From positions 192,249,700 to 192,313,699 of the forward strand of contig CM022303.1 of assembly GCA_011799875.1 (NCBI GenBank): 64,000 nt of DNA. Reading direction: 5' to 3'. Source of the DNA: Thinopyrum elongatum. Its lineage: Eukaryota > Streptophyta > Magnoliopsida > Poales > Poaceae. A program made the position numbers and the translations under genes. The number at the start of each line of letters is the position of its first letter. The first letter of the stretch is position 1. Positions 35,739-45,800 of this stretch are shown piece after piece. The notes under the pieces are model-generated. The model saw only the letters and a list, made by a program, of their open reading frames with translations. It was not told the origin of the DNA and did no database searches.

Positions 35739-36021
35739 GTAGCTCTCTCATTTCCCCTCATTTTGATTGGTTGATATCTTTGTTTAGTTTGCATTTGCTC
35801 ATTTGGTTGCAAACCCTAGCTCATGTGGTCAAATCAATTCATATGATCCATTTAGGTTTATGTTTGTGATTTCCTTATGTATGATGTGCTTAGAATTGCT
35901 TGTAGAATAGTTTGTGTACCTAGATCTAGTGCTAGTCTTAGTGTACATAATTGGGGTTGGGTTAGGCTTAAGAAAGCAATTAAACCTAAGTTACTTTAAT
36001 AGCAACTTCTCGAAATGTAGG

Positions 36022-36444
36022 ATGGCACCGTTCGTTTTCTTTGAAACTTCTGCTGAGGCGGCGGTGAACCGTGAACACGAATTGATTGAGGAAAAGATGA
36101 ACTTGTGGATGGAAGCCATTGATGCGTTGAATGCAGAGTGTAGGGCCTTTTCACATTATTATTTCAATAATGACCGTTCTGAAATTTTTATCAAAAAAAA
36201 GCAGAGGCAGATGAACAAGCTCAAGACGGCGGAACAAAATTGTAGGCGTGATCTTGCAATGCAAATTGCATTGTGTGCGACAAGGGGAGAATATGCTGAG
36301 ATAGACATGGGAAATCATGGCCAGGTCATTGATTGGTTAGTTCGCCAACCATTCTCGTCAGACGAGAAGCGGGCTTCTCGTTGGGCATGGGTCAAAGAAA
36401 GAAATGATGTTATTTGTTGCAACCCGGGACCGTACGCCACATAG
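36022..36444 (+). CDS. MULE-2 small protein 1 (140 aa), unknown family
   Basis: ATG at 36022 follows a 3' splice site (AATGTAG/GATGG) by one base. This supports splicing of the TIR leader exon (ending 35738) onto this start; the in-frame codons upstream (from 35914) are then intron. The protein is charged and helical (KKKQRQMNKLKTAEQNC), then has GEYAEIDMGNHGQVIDW and RASRWAWVKERNDV. These last parts align with the next gene (GQVIGW, RRAAWAWFRETNGV), so the two are paralogues. I know no family. It occupies the mudrB position of MuDR. No internal stop. Confidence 0.65.
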   Translation: MAPFVFFETSAEAAVNREHELIEEKMNLWMEAIDALNAECRAFSHYYFNNDRSEIFIKKKQRQMNKLKTAEQNCRRDLAMQIALCATRGEYAEIDMGNHGQVIDWLVRQPFSSDEKRASRWAWVKERNDVICCNPGPYAT

Positions 36445-36659
36445 AATTGCATGAGGCTATGTAATCTTTGTCATTTGGACTGTAATGACATGTACCCTTT
36501 GCTTGGTCGTCATTTGAACTACTATGACTTGTACCCTTAACATTTGAACTCATTAAGAACTTGGTGCTGTATGTCATATCAAGTAACCAAGTGTTGTACT
36601 CTACTGAATTTATTTTATGTTTTGGTCTATGTCATCTTAAACCCGTATATTCATGTAGG

Positions 36660-37181
36660 ATGGACATTCGATCCATGACTATGAACATAGCGTGTGAGAA
36701 GGTCATGTCGGAGCGACACCGTTTCTTGAAGAGGGAATGTGAAGCATGGTTGAAAAGTTGTGATGAGGCAAATGCGGCCATGAAGGATTTCAGCAAGTAT
36801 CACGTTATCGAGGAACCTTCTGATGCTAAGGAGAAAAAAGCTTTCCGAAAGCTTGTGAACAAGAAAGAGAGGATGCTTGATGAGCTGCAGGACCGGGAAT
36901 ATGCTTGTAGACACGCTTTGGCAATTGAGATTGCGTTCACTGCAAGAAAAGAAGAATTCCGTGAGATGGACTTGAGGAAACCCGGCCAGGTCATAGGATG
37001 GGCAATCAAACAAGGCGTGTCAGAGAATCCGGCCCGCCGTGCTGCATGGGCCTGGTTCCGTGAAACGAATGGTGTGTTGGGTCATTGGGCAGGATCCATC
37101 GACTTTCAACTGAAGCGTAATCAAGCACGTGACGAACAAATTGAACGTCTGATAAGTATGAGAAATATGTTACCTGTTTAG
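36660..37181 (+). CDS. MULE-2 small protein 2 (173 aa), paralogue of protein 1
   Basis: ATG at 36660 follows its own 3' splice site (TTCATGTAG/GATGG) by one base, the same arrangement as protein 1. It is Lys/Glu-rich and probably coiled coil (FRKLVNKKERMLDELQDREY), followed by the shared block EFREMDLRKPGQVIGW and AAWAWFRETNGV. A tail of about 35 residues (QLKRNQARDEQIERLISM) is absent from protein 1. No stop or frameshift. It could be reached from the same leader exon by skipping the first acceptor, or from a separate promoter in the 215-bp gap. Function unknown. Confidence 0.65.
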   Translation: MDIRSMTMNIACEKVMSERHRFLKRECEAWLKSCDEANAAMKDFSKYHVIEEPSDAKEKKAFRKLVNKKERMLDELQDREYACRHALAIEIAFTARKEEFREMDLRKPGQVIGWAIKQGVSENPARRAAWAWFRETNGVLGHWAGSIDFQLKRNQARDEQIERLISMRNMLPV

Positions 37182-37390
37182 AAAATGTGTTGTTGAGCTT
37201 GAGCTATTAGTTTCAACCGATGTCATCCGAACCGGGTCATGTTTTAATTAGTTTGAACATGTGTTATTCGTGGATGTAATGAACTATGTTGAGTTGAGTT
37301 ATGTATGTGCTTGCGAGATGATCATTCTAATATTTGATAGAAGTGGATAGAAGTGGGTATATCATTCTAACATTCGACAGAAGGGGCAGC

Positions 37391-37661
37391 ACCCTACCGC
37401 CACAGGCCCTGGTGGTAGGTTGCAGGACACTACCGCCAGAGCCCATGGCGGTAGGGGGGGGGGGGCAAACTTGCTGTGACGAGAAAAACCACCACCTTGG
37501 CGGTAGGTCAACCCTACCGCCAGAGACTATGGCGGTAGGGTCAACCTTACCGCCAAGGTGGTGGTTTTTCTCGTCACAGCAAGTTTGCCCCCCCCCCCTA
37601 CCGCCATGGGCTCTGGCGGTAGGGTCCTACAACCTACCGCCAGGGCCTGTGGTGGTAGGGT
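37391..37661. repeat. Large inverted repeat of CCTACCGCCA units between converging genes
   Basis: Two arms of about 133 bases (37391-37523 and 37528-37661) are close reverse complements, including a mirrored CAAACTTGCTGTGACGAG segment and a G-run/C-run of 12 versus 10. The centre is GACT-like. More CCTACCGCCA/TGGCGGTAGG units follow to 37775. The transcript would fold into a long hairpin. It lies about 210 bases after the plus-strand genes and about 380 before the end of the minus-strand GRF gene. Confidence 0.9.
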
Positions 37662-38036
37662 TTGATCCTACCGCCAGGGGGTTCATTTTCTTCGTCACAG
37701 CAAGTTTGCCCCCCCTACCACCACGGGCTCTGGCGGTAGGGTCCAGCAACCTACCGCCAGGGGCTGTGGCGGTAGGCTTAAAAACAGAGGAATCCTCTGT
37801 TCTATCCATCTTCTCAGCACAACAGTTTTTCTATCCATGACAAATCACACAGTATGCTGACAAACTAAAGTTCTCACGACACCGTGCAAACATCTCCACA
37901 CCAAATTCAATACAAATGGCAAATTCATTCACGACAAGTTCACGACACATGGCTTCTTGCCTTAGTACTACATAGTTCATGATAAATTTGGCATGGCTTC
38001 ATCCGGTTACATGACGAGTCCACCGAAGTGAAGGCT

Positions 38037-38667
38037 TTATTGAGTCATACGGGGCCATTTCCCCTTCTTGTCATGTGCCTCATCCTCCTCTTGTGCCTTG
38101 CGAGCTTTTGCAAGCTTTCTTGCCCTCTCCTCCTCACGAGCAAGCTTCGCTTGGCGTGCCCTCTCCTCCTCGCGTTGCTTTCGCTCCATCCTCTCTTTCT
38201 GACGATGCTCTTCCTCCAAGCCTCTTTGAAACCTTTCTTCGAACAGCCGCTGGCGCCTAAGACAATCTTCATATTGGTCCTTTTGGACATCTTTTGGCAC
38301 TTCATGATCTATCCATGTGAAGTACTTGCATAGAGGAGGTGGTGACTGCATATAAAATGGATGTTAGTGTTGACACACATTTTTGGAGTAACATGTTACT
38401 TCTCTAGCATACCGGTGGAAGGTCATAGGCGTTAGTTGGAAGCGCACGATCATAAGCATAGTTGGGGCAAACAAAATATCTTCTTCCTTCCGTCCATGAC
38501 TTCTTTCGGTCGGTGGACTCCTTCACCTTGCAAACATCTCCACACCAACATGGCAGAATCTTCACATCTTTCTCCTTCACCTTGTCCAAAGATGCGTCCT
38601 TCCACTTGTGCGGCATGTCTTCTTGGTTAGCACACGGTGGCCTCGTCATGGAACCGGATGAAGCCAT
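38037..38667 (-). CDS. GRF-type zinc-finger coiled-coil protein (MULE-2 accessory gene)
   Basis: Two exons, 38667-38413 and 38345-38037, with a 67-bp GT-AG intron (38412-38346). Product is 187 residues without stops. The zinc finger reads CWCGDVC...YFVCPN...LCKYFTWID, with the GRF order of Cys residues and the F-x-W end. The C-terminal half is a strongly charged coiled coil (EERARQAKLAREEERARK). It lies directly downstream of mudrA on the same strand. The ATG is three bases after a splice acceptor (TTGTAG/GCATGG), so it is either a separate gene with an upstream exon or is spliced in frame to the end of mudrA. MULE-1 carries a related finger in the same place. Confidence 0.75.
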
Positions 38668-38774
38668 GCCTACAACAATTAAAGATGTTAAGTCAAAATA
38701 TGAACACATTGACATGTAAAGAGGCAAATATATCAACACATGAACATATTAAAAGTAGTACCATTCACATTATT

Positions 38775-41687
38775 TCAACCATCCGGATTGAGCAACACGT
38801 CGATAGGCCTTCCCCTATCAACCCGACGTGTCCTAGAACCACCGGATCCACGGCCACGGCCCCCTCCAAGGCTAGTCCTTCCTCCACGGCCAAGGCCCCC
38901 TCCAAGGCTAGTCTTCCGTCCACGTGTTTGACTAGTGCCCGTGTTGGTTCTAGGTTTCTTGCATGTCCTAACGTTGTGTCCTGTGTCGTTGCATTCTCCA
39001 CAATTGTTGTTCTCCGGTGCCTCCATGAAATGACCACTACCAAATTGCTTCATTCCGGTGTATCCAGCTAGATCATCCATGTCACTCCGGAATCTCTTCT
39101 TTCTTCTTCTTCCCCTCATAGGCACCATGAGTGCAGGATCTGGCACAATGTCTGGCCCAACATACTCAGGCCACTGTGAGGCATCAAGGAAAGGATTAAA
39201 CTGAGGCGCCCACGTCAACCTTGTTCGTTCCAATGTGAACTCATGCAACCGCACCGTTGTGCCATCGGATACGGGCAAGTTTCTCGCCCGTGTTGCGGTC
39301 ATCAAATGCGAGCAAGGTCAATGATACTTGTGTGGCCGCTCACACTGGCACCAACGGTTTTTGAGGTGCACCTCGTAAGCAACTCCACCATAAGACCTAC
39401 CATCCCTTGTTGTCCCACCCGGCTCATCGATTTGATAGATCATTTCTTTTTCATTATATTTGATCACTTGTTGTTTGGAAGACTTGCGCGCTTGATGCAA
39501 CAACCAATCCTGAACCTTGAATGGATAGTCCATCTTTTCGCCAATCCACTTTGCCGTGCTTTCAGAATGCTTTAGGAAGTACTCGTTGAGCTTGATGAAA
39601 GTGTACTTGAGTATTGCGGTCACTGGCAAGGAACGGACACCCTTCAACACATTGTTGAAGCATTCCACCATGTTGCTTGTCATGTCCCCATATCGCATAC
39701 CTCCTTCATCGTAAGCGCGTGACCACTTTTCTTTATCCGGCTCGTGCCTAAGCAAGAATTATTTCCCCCCTTTGTTCTTCTCCAAAGCCTTGAGGAGTTT
39801 GTCATATCGGCTTTTGAATGTGTCGGTGTTGAATGCAACGCAAACGAGGGTAAGGTCTTTGCAAAACTCCTTGCTCTTGCATGCCCGGTAAAAGTTTGCA
39901 ACAAAGTGTCTCATGCACCAACAGTGTTGAAGCTTTGGAAGACCGGGAATATCAACGTCTATTGCTTTGAGAATCCCATGATGGCGATCCGATATAATGC
40001 ATACCTCTCGCTTGCCTATAACCTTGGTTCTCACATGCCCCATGAACCACTCCCAATTATCATCGTGCTCCGAAGGCACCAAGGCAAATGCCACCGGCAA
40101 CACATTATCATTTGAAGAGTGGGCCATCGCCACCATCAATGTGCCCTTGTATTTGCCGGTCAAGAATGTACCATCTATAGACAAGACCGGGCGACAATAC
40201 GTGAATGCCTCAATGCATTGTCCAAAGCTCCAGAAGGCACGACGAAACACTCTGTCAATTGACTCCACCCGATGGCGCATTCCCGGGTTTCGATGAGCAA
40301 TGGCTGCCAACATCTTGGGCAGAATGTTATATGCGGCCTCATAATCACCATGCAACATCCTAATAGCGTTTGCCTTCGCCATCCATGCCTTCCCATACTT
40401 GACCGGGTATCCGAATAGTTCCTCAATCAAAGTCATGAGAAACTTAACCTTCATGGTTGGATCATGTGCTATTTGATTCAACAATTTGTATCCTAGATAC
40501 TCAGACGTGAGTTGACGGTGTCCTTTGCTTCGGTCGGCCTTGTCCGGGGGTACGCACGTGTGAGTGCCAACATGACTCTTCAACACCCATTGCCCGGTTT
40601 CTTTGATTTTTCTACCGCGGACCATCCATTTGCAACCTTCTTGGTCACATTTGACTGTGTACCGAACTTTTTGATTTGAATGACCAACAACAAACGGCCT
40701 ATGGTTCCTAATGGCATAGTCACACAACCATATCTTGAACTCTACCAAAGAACCAAACTTGATGCCTTTCTTCAAATGAGCATTCTCATCCTCATTTTCT
40801 GGCCGAGGATCACTGAATTTGGGGCACGGTGTTGGCTCAGACAACCCGAATCTCAGCCCACCGTCAACAACGGCATTGTCCGCAAGACTCACATCCCTAA
40901 ACAACGGCGGCCCTCTCTCCTTGCCGGTCACCTTCTTGTAGATTTCATTTTCTTGCGCAGTCAACCCATCCTCATCCAATTCTTCCTCCGGACCCTCGTC
41001 ATCCGAGTTATACCCACACATACGGTTATAAGGGAGGGTACGGTCCATGTCTTGTTGCCGCACAATGGCATCCAAGTTACCAATTGGATTGTAATGGATC
41101 TCTTCATTCTCCGCGTAAGCATCCTCTTGAGCAACAATAGCATCATCATCAACATGACCACTAGCATCTTCTTCAACATGAGGAATAGCATCTTCTTCAA
41201 CATGAGGAATAGCATCATGACGGAGTACTATGGCGCTAGCATTGATATGATCTTCATTGGGTTGGCTACTTGGTGGTTGGCTAGAACAATTGGGGACATA
41301 CACCTCGGCACTATCATCATGTATTGGGGAGGATGCATTGCGGTTGAGATCAATTTGCAAGGGAGGAGGAGGATCAACCTTTGTGGCAAAGATCTCAAGA
41401 GACTTGTCTTGTGATGCGTCTACTTTGTCCTTCTACACATTCCAATGCAATTGGGAGGTGATGGGCATACTCTTTAATTGGGACTTTACTCCCAATCCAA
41501 CGTCATACCTCCCAATAAGCTTAACCTCGGCATTTGGGTCATTCCAATGTAAGACGCTTCTCACTTTAACTACAAGATCATCAAAGCTTGGACTTGTGTC
41601 AAAAACCATAGCCTCTTCCCCTTCATCGTCATTTGCAAGCATAAATGTCGTCTTGTCCAAATAATGAACATTTACGAGCTTATGCAT
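38775..41687 (-). pseudogene. mudrA-like transposase of MULE-2, three in-frame stops
   Basis: The ATG at 41687 immediately follows a splice acceptor (TTTCTTAG/ATG); the leader intron is 42072-41688. One frame runs to 38775 (970 codons). The N-terminal domain has YLDKTTFMLANDDEGEE; the MuDR DNA-binding region includes KCDQEGCKWMVRGR. The MULE catalytic domain keeps Asp (40173-40175, LSIDGTF), Asp (39987-39989, IISDRH) and Glu (39663-39665, NMVECFNN). A SWIM finger (CQCERPHKYH then PCSH), a CCHC knuckle (CGECNDTGHNVRTC) and a Gly/Arg-rich tail follow. Stops: TAG 41433-41435, TAA 39759-39761, TGA 39318-39320 (inside the SWIM finger; CGA to TGA). No frameshift, so the copy is probably recent. Confidence 0.93.
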
Positions 41688-41804
41688 CTAAGAAATTGGA
41701 AACAATATAATCAATCCATATATGTCATCCAACCAACTCAAATGGACAAATAAACTATATTTTGCACAAATTGGACAAATAACTACTATTCATAGTCAAG
41801 TTAA

Positions 41805-41935
41805 CCTAACCATTAACCCTAACCCTAACCATAACCCCCAACATAACCACTATAACCCTAACCCCCAACATAACCACTATAACCCTAACCCTACCCCTAA
41901 CACTAACCCCTAACATAACCATAACCCTAGCCATA
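41805..41935. repeat. Telomere-like CCCTAA repeat tract
   Basis: About 130 bases of degenerate CCCTAA/CCATAA/CCAACATAA units within the mudrA leader intron. The plant telomere unit is CCCTAAA; here the unit is shorter and irregular, so it is an interstitial simple repeat rather than a telomere. Confidence 0.8.
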
Positions 41936-42224
41936 AATGCATCACAAATGCATCATAAATGTGTCATAAAGGCACACAACAAGATCAACACCTAGGGTTT
42001 GCAATAAATTGACCAAATCAACACAAAACAAAGATCTCAACCAATCAAAAGGAGGGGAAATGGGGGAGGTACCTTGGGTGATGAAAATGCTCCGGATCCA
42101 CCGGTGAAATCTCAAGCAAATGGAGGGGATCTAGGGGGGGGTTGTGAGGGGGAGAGAGGGGGAGAGGGGCTGAGCACGGGGAAGAAGGTGAGTGGGGAAG
42201 AAGAGTGGTGGTGGGGCCCATAAA

Positions 42225-42520
42225 CCAGCCCCTCCCCACCTTATCCACCACCCAGGACCCTACCGCCAGAGGAGCTGGCGGTATGCTTCAGTACCCTACC
42301 GCCAGAGCCCATGGCGGTAGGCCCTTTTCCACGTCAGCACGCGCCGACGGCTGTCAGTCGCCGTCAAAGGGCCTACTGCCAGAGCTAATGGCGGTAGGAC
42401 GTGCAAACCTACCGCCAAAACCCCTGGCGGTAGGCAAAAGGGTCAGATCCCGAAATATTTTTAAACAGGGGTTAGATCCTGAATTTGTTAGCAAAAAGGG
42501 TCAAAACACGAAATTTTCCC
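42225..42520 (-). repeat. MULE-2 right TIR
   Basis: Reverse complement of the left TIR, with one extra palindromic CCGCCAGaggagCTGGCGG unit near 42265-42285. It ends AAATTTTCCC. Confidence 0.92.
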
Positions 42521-42528
42521 CCTCCCGG

Positions 42529-43560
42529 GCGCCACCAACCACTTTGCAACGAGGGATGCCTAGTGCCCTGGAAATGTCGCGAGGGATGCCTAGTGATGCG
42601 AGGCCGTGGAGTCTGGCGATGCACGCGTGCTGCAGGGCGGGCTGCTCGTAGGCGGTGTTGCGATAGCGGTCGGCTGACCTGGCGATGCTGCCAGCCTGCG
42701 ACGACCGTCGATGTGCTGCGACCTCGCCGCCGTGTTGCGAGCCTGCGACTGCGGCTCGGCGGCTCCGGTGATGCTGCGACGGCCGTCGACGTGCTGCGAA
42801 GTCGGTGCTACTGCTACGACGGCGGCTCAGCTGCTTCGAAAGATTCTGCAACTACGACGGCAGCGGTGATGCTGCTCCGGCGGTGCTGCGATGTCGCCGC
42901 CAAGCTGCGAGCCGGTGTGGGAGTTGCTGGAGAGATGCTACAAGGCATGCCATGACGGTGGCCCGGGCTGCACCGGCGATGCTGCAATGCGGCTCCACTG
43001 CTTCGATCGATGCCGCGACTACGATGGCAATGGTGATGCTGCTCCGGCGGCTCGACGACGTGCTGCGTGCTGCTGATGAGGAGTGCATGTGTTTTGCGTT
43101 GACTCATCTGATGGCTGGAAGTGCTCAGATCAGGATTAATCGGATGGTAGAGAAGGCGGCTATTGTTTTCCTAAAAACATTCGACTGGCGCCTAGCATCC
43201 ATTGTTAGATCACAAGGATACAAGATCAATTAGGTAATTATTATCCAATCTCTATTAATTTTCCTTCTTAGTTGAGGTCTTCGATGGAGATCGGCGACAT
43301 CTATTTTCTCCGCAATATTGGTTTTTCTTTTGATTTTATTACTCTCTCGGCAGAGCGTGTTCAAGACGTTCCATCCTTAATCGATGGAGGCTGACGCCCC
43401 TGTTCATCCTTCTTCTCTGGCCTTCTCCTGTGATCTTAGCCGAATCCAGTGGTTGGAGCGTGCTTTTAACGTGTTCAAGCTAGAGATTGAGAGAGAATCG
43501 AGAGAGATGTTCTGGATTTCATTGATGTGATGAGTGTATTTACATGGTGAAGAACCCCCC
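42529..43560. other. GC-rich, CTGCGA/GCTGCGACG-rich repetitive DNA
   Basis: Frames on both strands are open because of triplet-like GCTGCGACG words, and I do not believe they are genes. Motifs such as GATGCTGC and TGCTGCGA recur every 30-60 bases (42640-43080). It probably belongs to the same satellite-like element as the array further right. A run of 14 C lies at 43551-43564. Confidence 0.4.
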
Positions 43561-44050
43561 CCCCCCCGGTATCCCGTCAAAATCCAGGGCTCATGGCCCA
43601 CGCGGCAAATCAGTCCGTGAAAAACTTAATGCGCCATTTGGCTGCTCGCCCCCTGGAGGCTTTCTAGCACGATCCACGTCGCTTCCCCGGGAGAGTAATC
43701 CACGACTCAAGGGGTCGGGCAGGAAATCCACGCAGCTGCTTCTCTTCCGCACTCGACCTCCACCTAGCGGCCTGGATCATGGCGCCCCGTAATCTAGCCA
43801 CCAAATGAGTTAGGGAAATCTCCCAGGTGGTGGAAGGGGATCTCATCTGCCCGAGAAAAATCCCCCGACGGGGGTTTGCTGCCCTTGTTTTGTTCACCTT
43901 GCTACCAAACTAGCCCTGAGGGGGTGTCCGTTACACGCAGAGGAGAGAAAGAAGCCTTTAGGAAAGGGAAACGTTGCACACCGGCTGACCGGCCTAACCG
44001 CGCGCCGGTCGAGTGCGCAGCGTAGGATCCGCATTGATCCACTGGCTCCT
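43561..44050. other. Unassigned region
   Basis: No supported gene or repeat unit. From about 44000 the words ACCGGC and CCGGTCG begin, announcing the array to the right. Confidence 0.3.
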
Positions 44051-45250
44051 GTTGCACCAACGACCCACATGCTGGTGGGCCTCGGCCGCTTTTTTTTTCT
44101 ATTGAGCTGCCCGACCACTTTTCTTCTCACGCTTATCTCCATCCCCAGTCGTGTCCACTCGTTTTTTTTTCTTTCTTTTTTTTCGTTGCAATTGCCAAGG
44201 ACAACCCGGCGGAGCTCCAACCGGTTGATAACTTGATATGGAGCTACAACCGGCGAGCCGTTTTGATGGACCGGCGTGATTTTTTGCCGTGACCGGCGCC
44301 GATGAGGCATTTTTTGCTACAACCGACGAGTCGTTCTGATGGGACCGGTGTGATCTTTTGCGATGACCAGCGATGGCCATTTTTTTTACTACAAACGACG
44401 AGTTGTTTTGCTGGGATAGTGTGTTTTCTTGCGGTGACCAGCCACGGCGAACTTTTTTTTGCTACAAACGACGAGTTGTTTTGCTTGGACTGGCCAGAAT
44501 TTTTGTTGCATTCTAGTGATGGCAAATCCTTTTTTTTTCTGCAACAGGCTATCATTTTTGCTGGGACTGGCGAGGCTTTTTGTTGAGACCGGCGAGAATT
44601 TTGTGCTGCGGCCTACCAATGGCAAGTTACCTTTTTGCTGGAACAGGCGATCATTTTTGCTGGGAGCGGCGAGAATTTTTGTTGTGATCGGCAACCGACG
44701 AGAATTTTTGCTACGACCCGATGATTGCGATTTTTTTTGTTTGCTAGCGATCATTTGTGGTGGGACCGGTAAGAATTTTTGTTGCGACCGACGAGAATTT
44801 TGCTACGACCCAGCAATGGCAAGCCTTTTTTTATTGGAATCGTTGGTCATTTTTGCTGGGACCGGTGAGAATTTTTGTTGCGACCGGCGAGATTTTTTGT
44901 TGCTGAGTATTTATGGAGTTTTTTTTGCTGGAATATGACGAGATTATTTGCTGGGACTGGTGAGAAATTTTGTTGCGACCGGCTAGATTTTTTGTTGCTG
45001 AGTATTTATGGAGTTCTTTTGCTGGAGATTATTTGCTAGGACTGGTGAGACGGAAAGCTGCAACCGGCAAGATGATTTGTTGGGACCAGCACATGCCATG
45101 CTACAACAAGCTTTTTGCGGGAGGCAACGGCGACGAGTTACGACGGTGATGCAGAGCGGCGGCAATGAGCTGCGACGGTGGACGTGGCATTCATGGCCGC
45201 CTCCCAGCTTCCACGTCTTCGCTTGAAGCTTTTTCAGAGACAATTGTAGC
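44050..45250. repeat. Degenerate array of GCTGGGACCGG...AGAATTTTTGTTGCGACCGG units
   Basis: T-runs alternate with ACCGG words at intervals of 40-100 bases. A clear duplication of about 100 bases is at 44878 and 44978 (GCGACCGGCgAGATTTTTTG, GTATTTATGGAGTT). No coding gene. A weak inverted similarity between about 43990-44035 and 46375-46405 (GCGCGCCGGTCG / CGACCGGCCTGGCGC) suggests this array is the body of one non-autonomous transposon. Confidence 0.6.
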
Positions 45251-45254
45251 ATTT

Positions 45255-45800
45255 TTCATTGCTGGTTGCAGCTGGTCCGCGCTCCGGTCGCAGTCTATGC
45301 TTTCTCTAGTTGCAGCAGAAAGCGACGCCGGTAGTAGCTTTCTCGACCGCCGGTCGTAGCATTTTTCTGTTGCTGGTTGCAGCTAGTCCGCGCTTTGGTC
45401 GTAGTCTATGCTTTCTCTGGTTGCAGCAAAAAGCGACACCGGTAGTAGCTTTCTCCGCCGCCGGTCATAACATTTTTCTGTGCCGGTTGCAGCTAGTCCG
45501 CGCTCCGGTCGTAGTCTATGCTTTCTCTGGTTGCAGCAAAAAGCGACACCGATAGTAGCTTTCTCGGCCGCCGGTCGTAGCATTTTTCTGTGCTGGTTGC
45601 AGCTAGTCCGCGCTTCGGTCGCAGTCTATGCTTTCTCTGGTTGCAGCAAAAAGCGACACCGATAGTAACTTTCTCGACTACCGGTCATAGCATTTTTCTA
45701 TGTTGGTTGCAGCTCCTCCGCGCGCTGGTTACAGCCCCAACATTCTCTGGTTGCAACAAAACGCGATGTCGGCCGTAACAATTTGGCACACTGGTTGCAG
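45255..45800. repeat. 110-bp tandem repeat, about five copies
   Basis: GTTGCAGCTnGTCCGCGC starts at 45265, 45376, 45486, 45596 and 45706, so the period is 110-111 bp. Each unit also contains TCTATGCTTTCTCTGGTTG, GCAGCAAAAAGCGACACCG and TAGCATTTTTCTGTG. The last unit is more diverged. Confidence 0.9.

Larger units (their letters stand above)
35313..42520 (-). mobile_element. MULE-2: complete MuDR-like transposon, 7208 bp
   Basis: Long inverted ends: 35313-35576 matches the reverse complement of 42225-42520, and weaker inverted homology continues inward to about 35790 and 41990. The flanking duplication is CCTCCCGG (35305-35312 and 42521-42528; 8 bp, or 9 if one base of slip is allowed). Inside: plus-strand genes at 36022-36444 and 36660-37181, a central inverted repeat, a minus-strand GRF gene (38667-38037) and minus-strand mudrA (41687-38775). 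Transcription from both ends converges, as in maize MuDR. Three of the four genes are intact; mudrA has three nonsense codons. Confidence 0.92.

Noticed and set aside
41805..41935. True telomere or chromosome end
   Set aside because: The unit is irregular CCCTAA rather than CCCTAAA, is only about 130 bases long, and lies inside a transposon intron.
42485..43233. Genes in the GCTGCGACG-rich region
   Set aside because: All frames are open because of triplet-like repeats; products are Ala/Arg/Cys low-complexity without domains.
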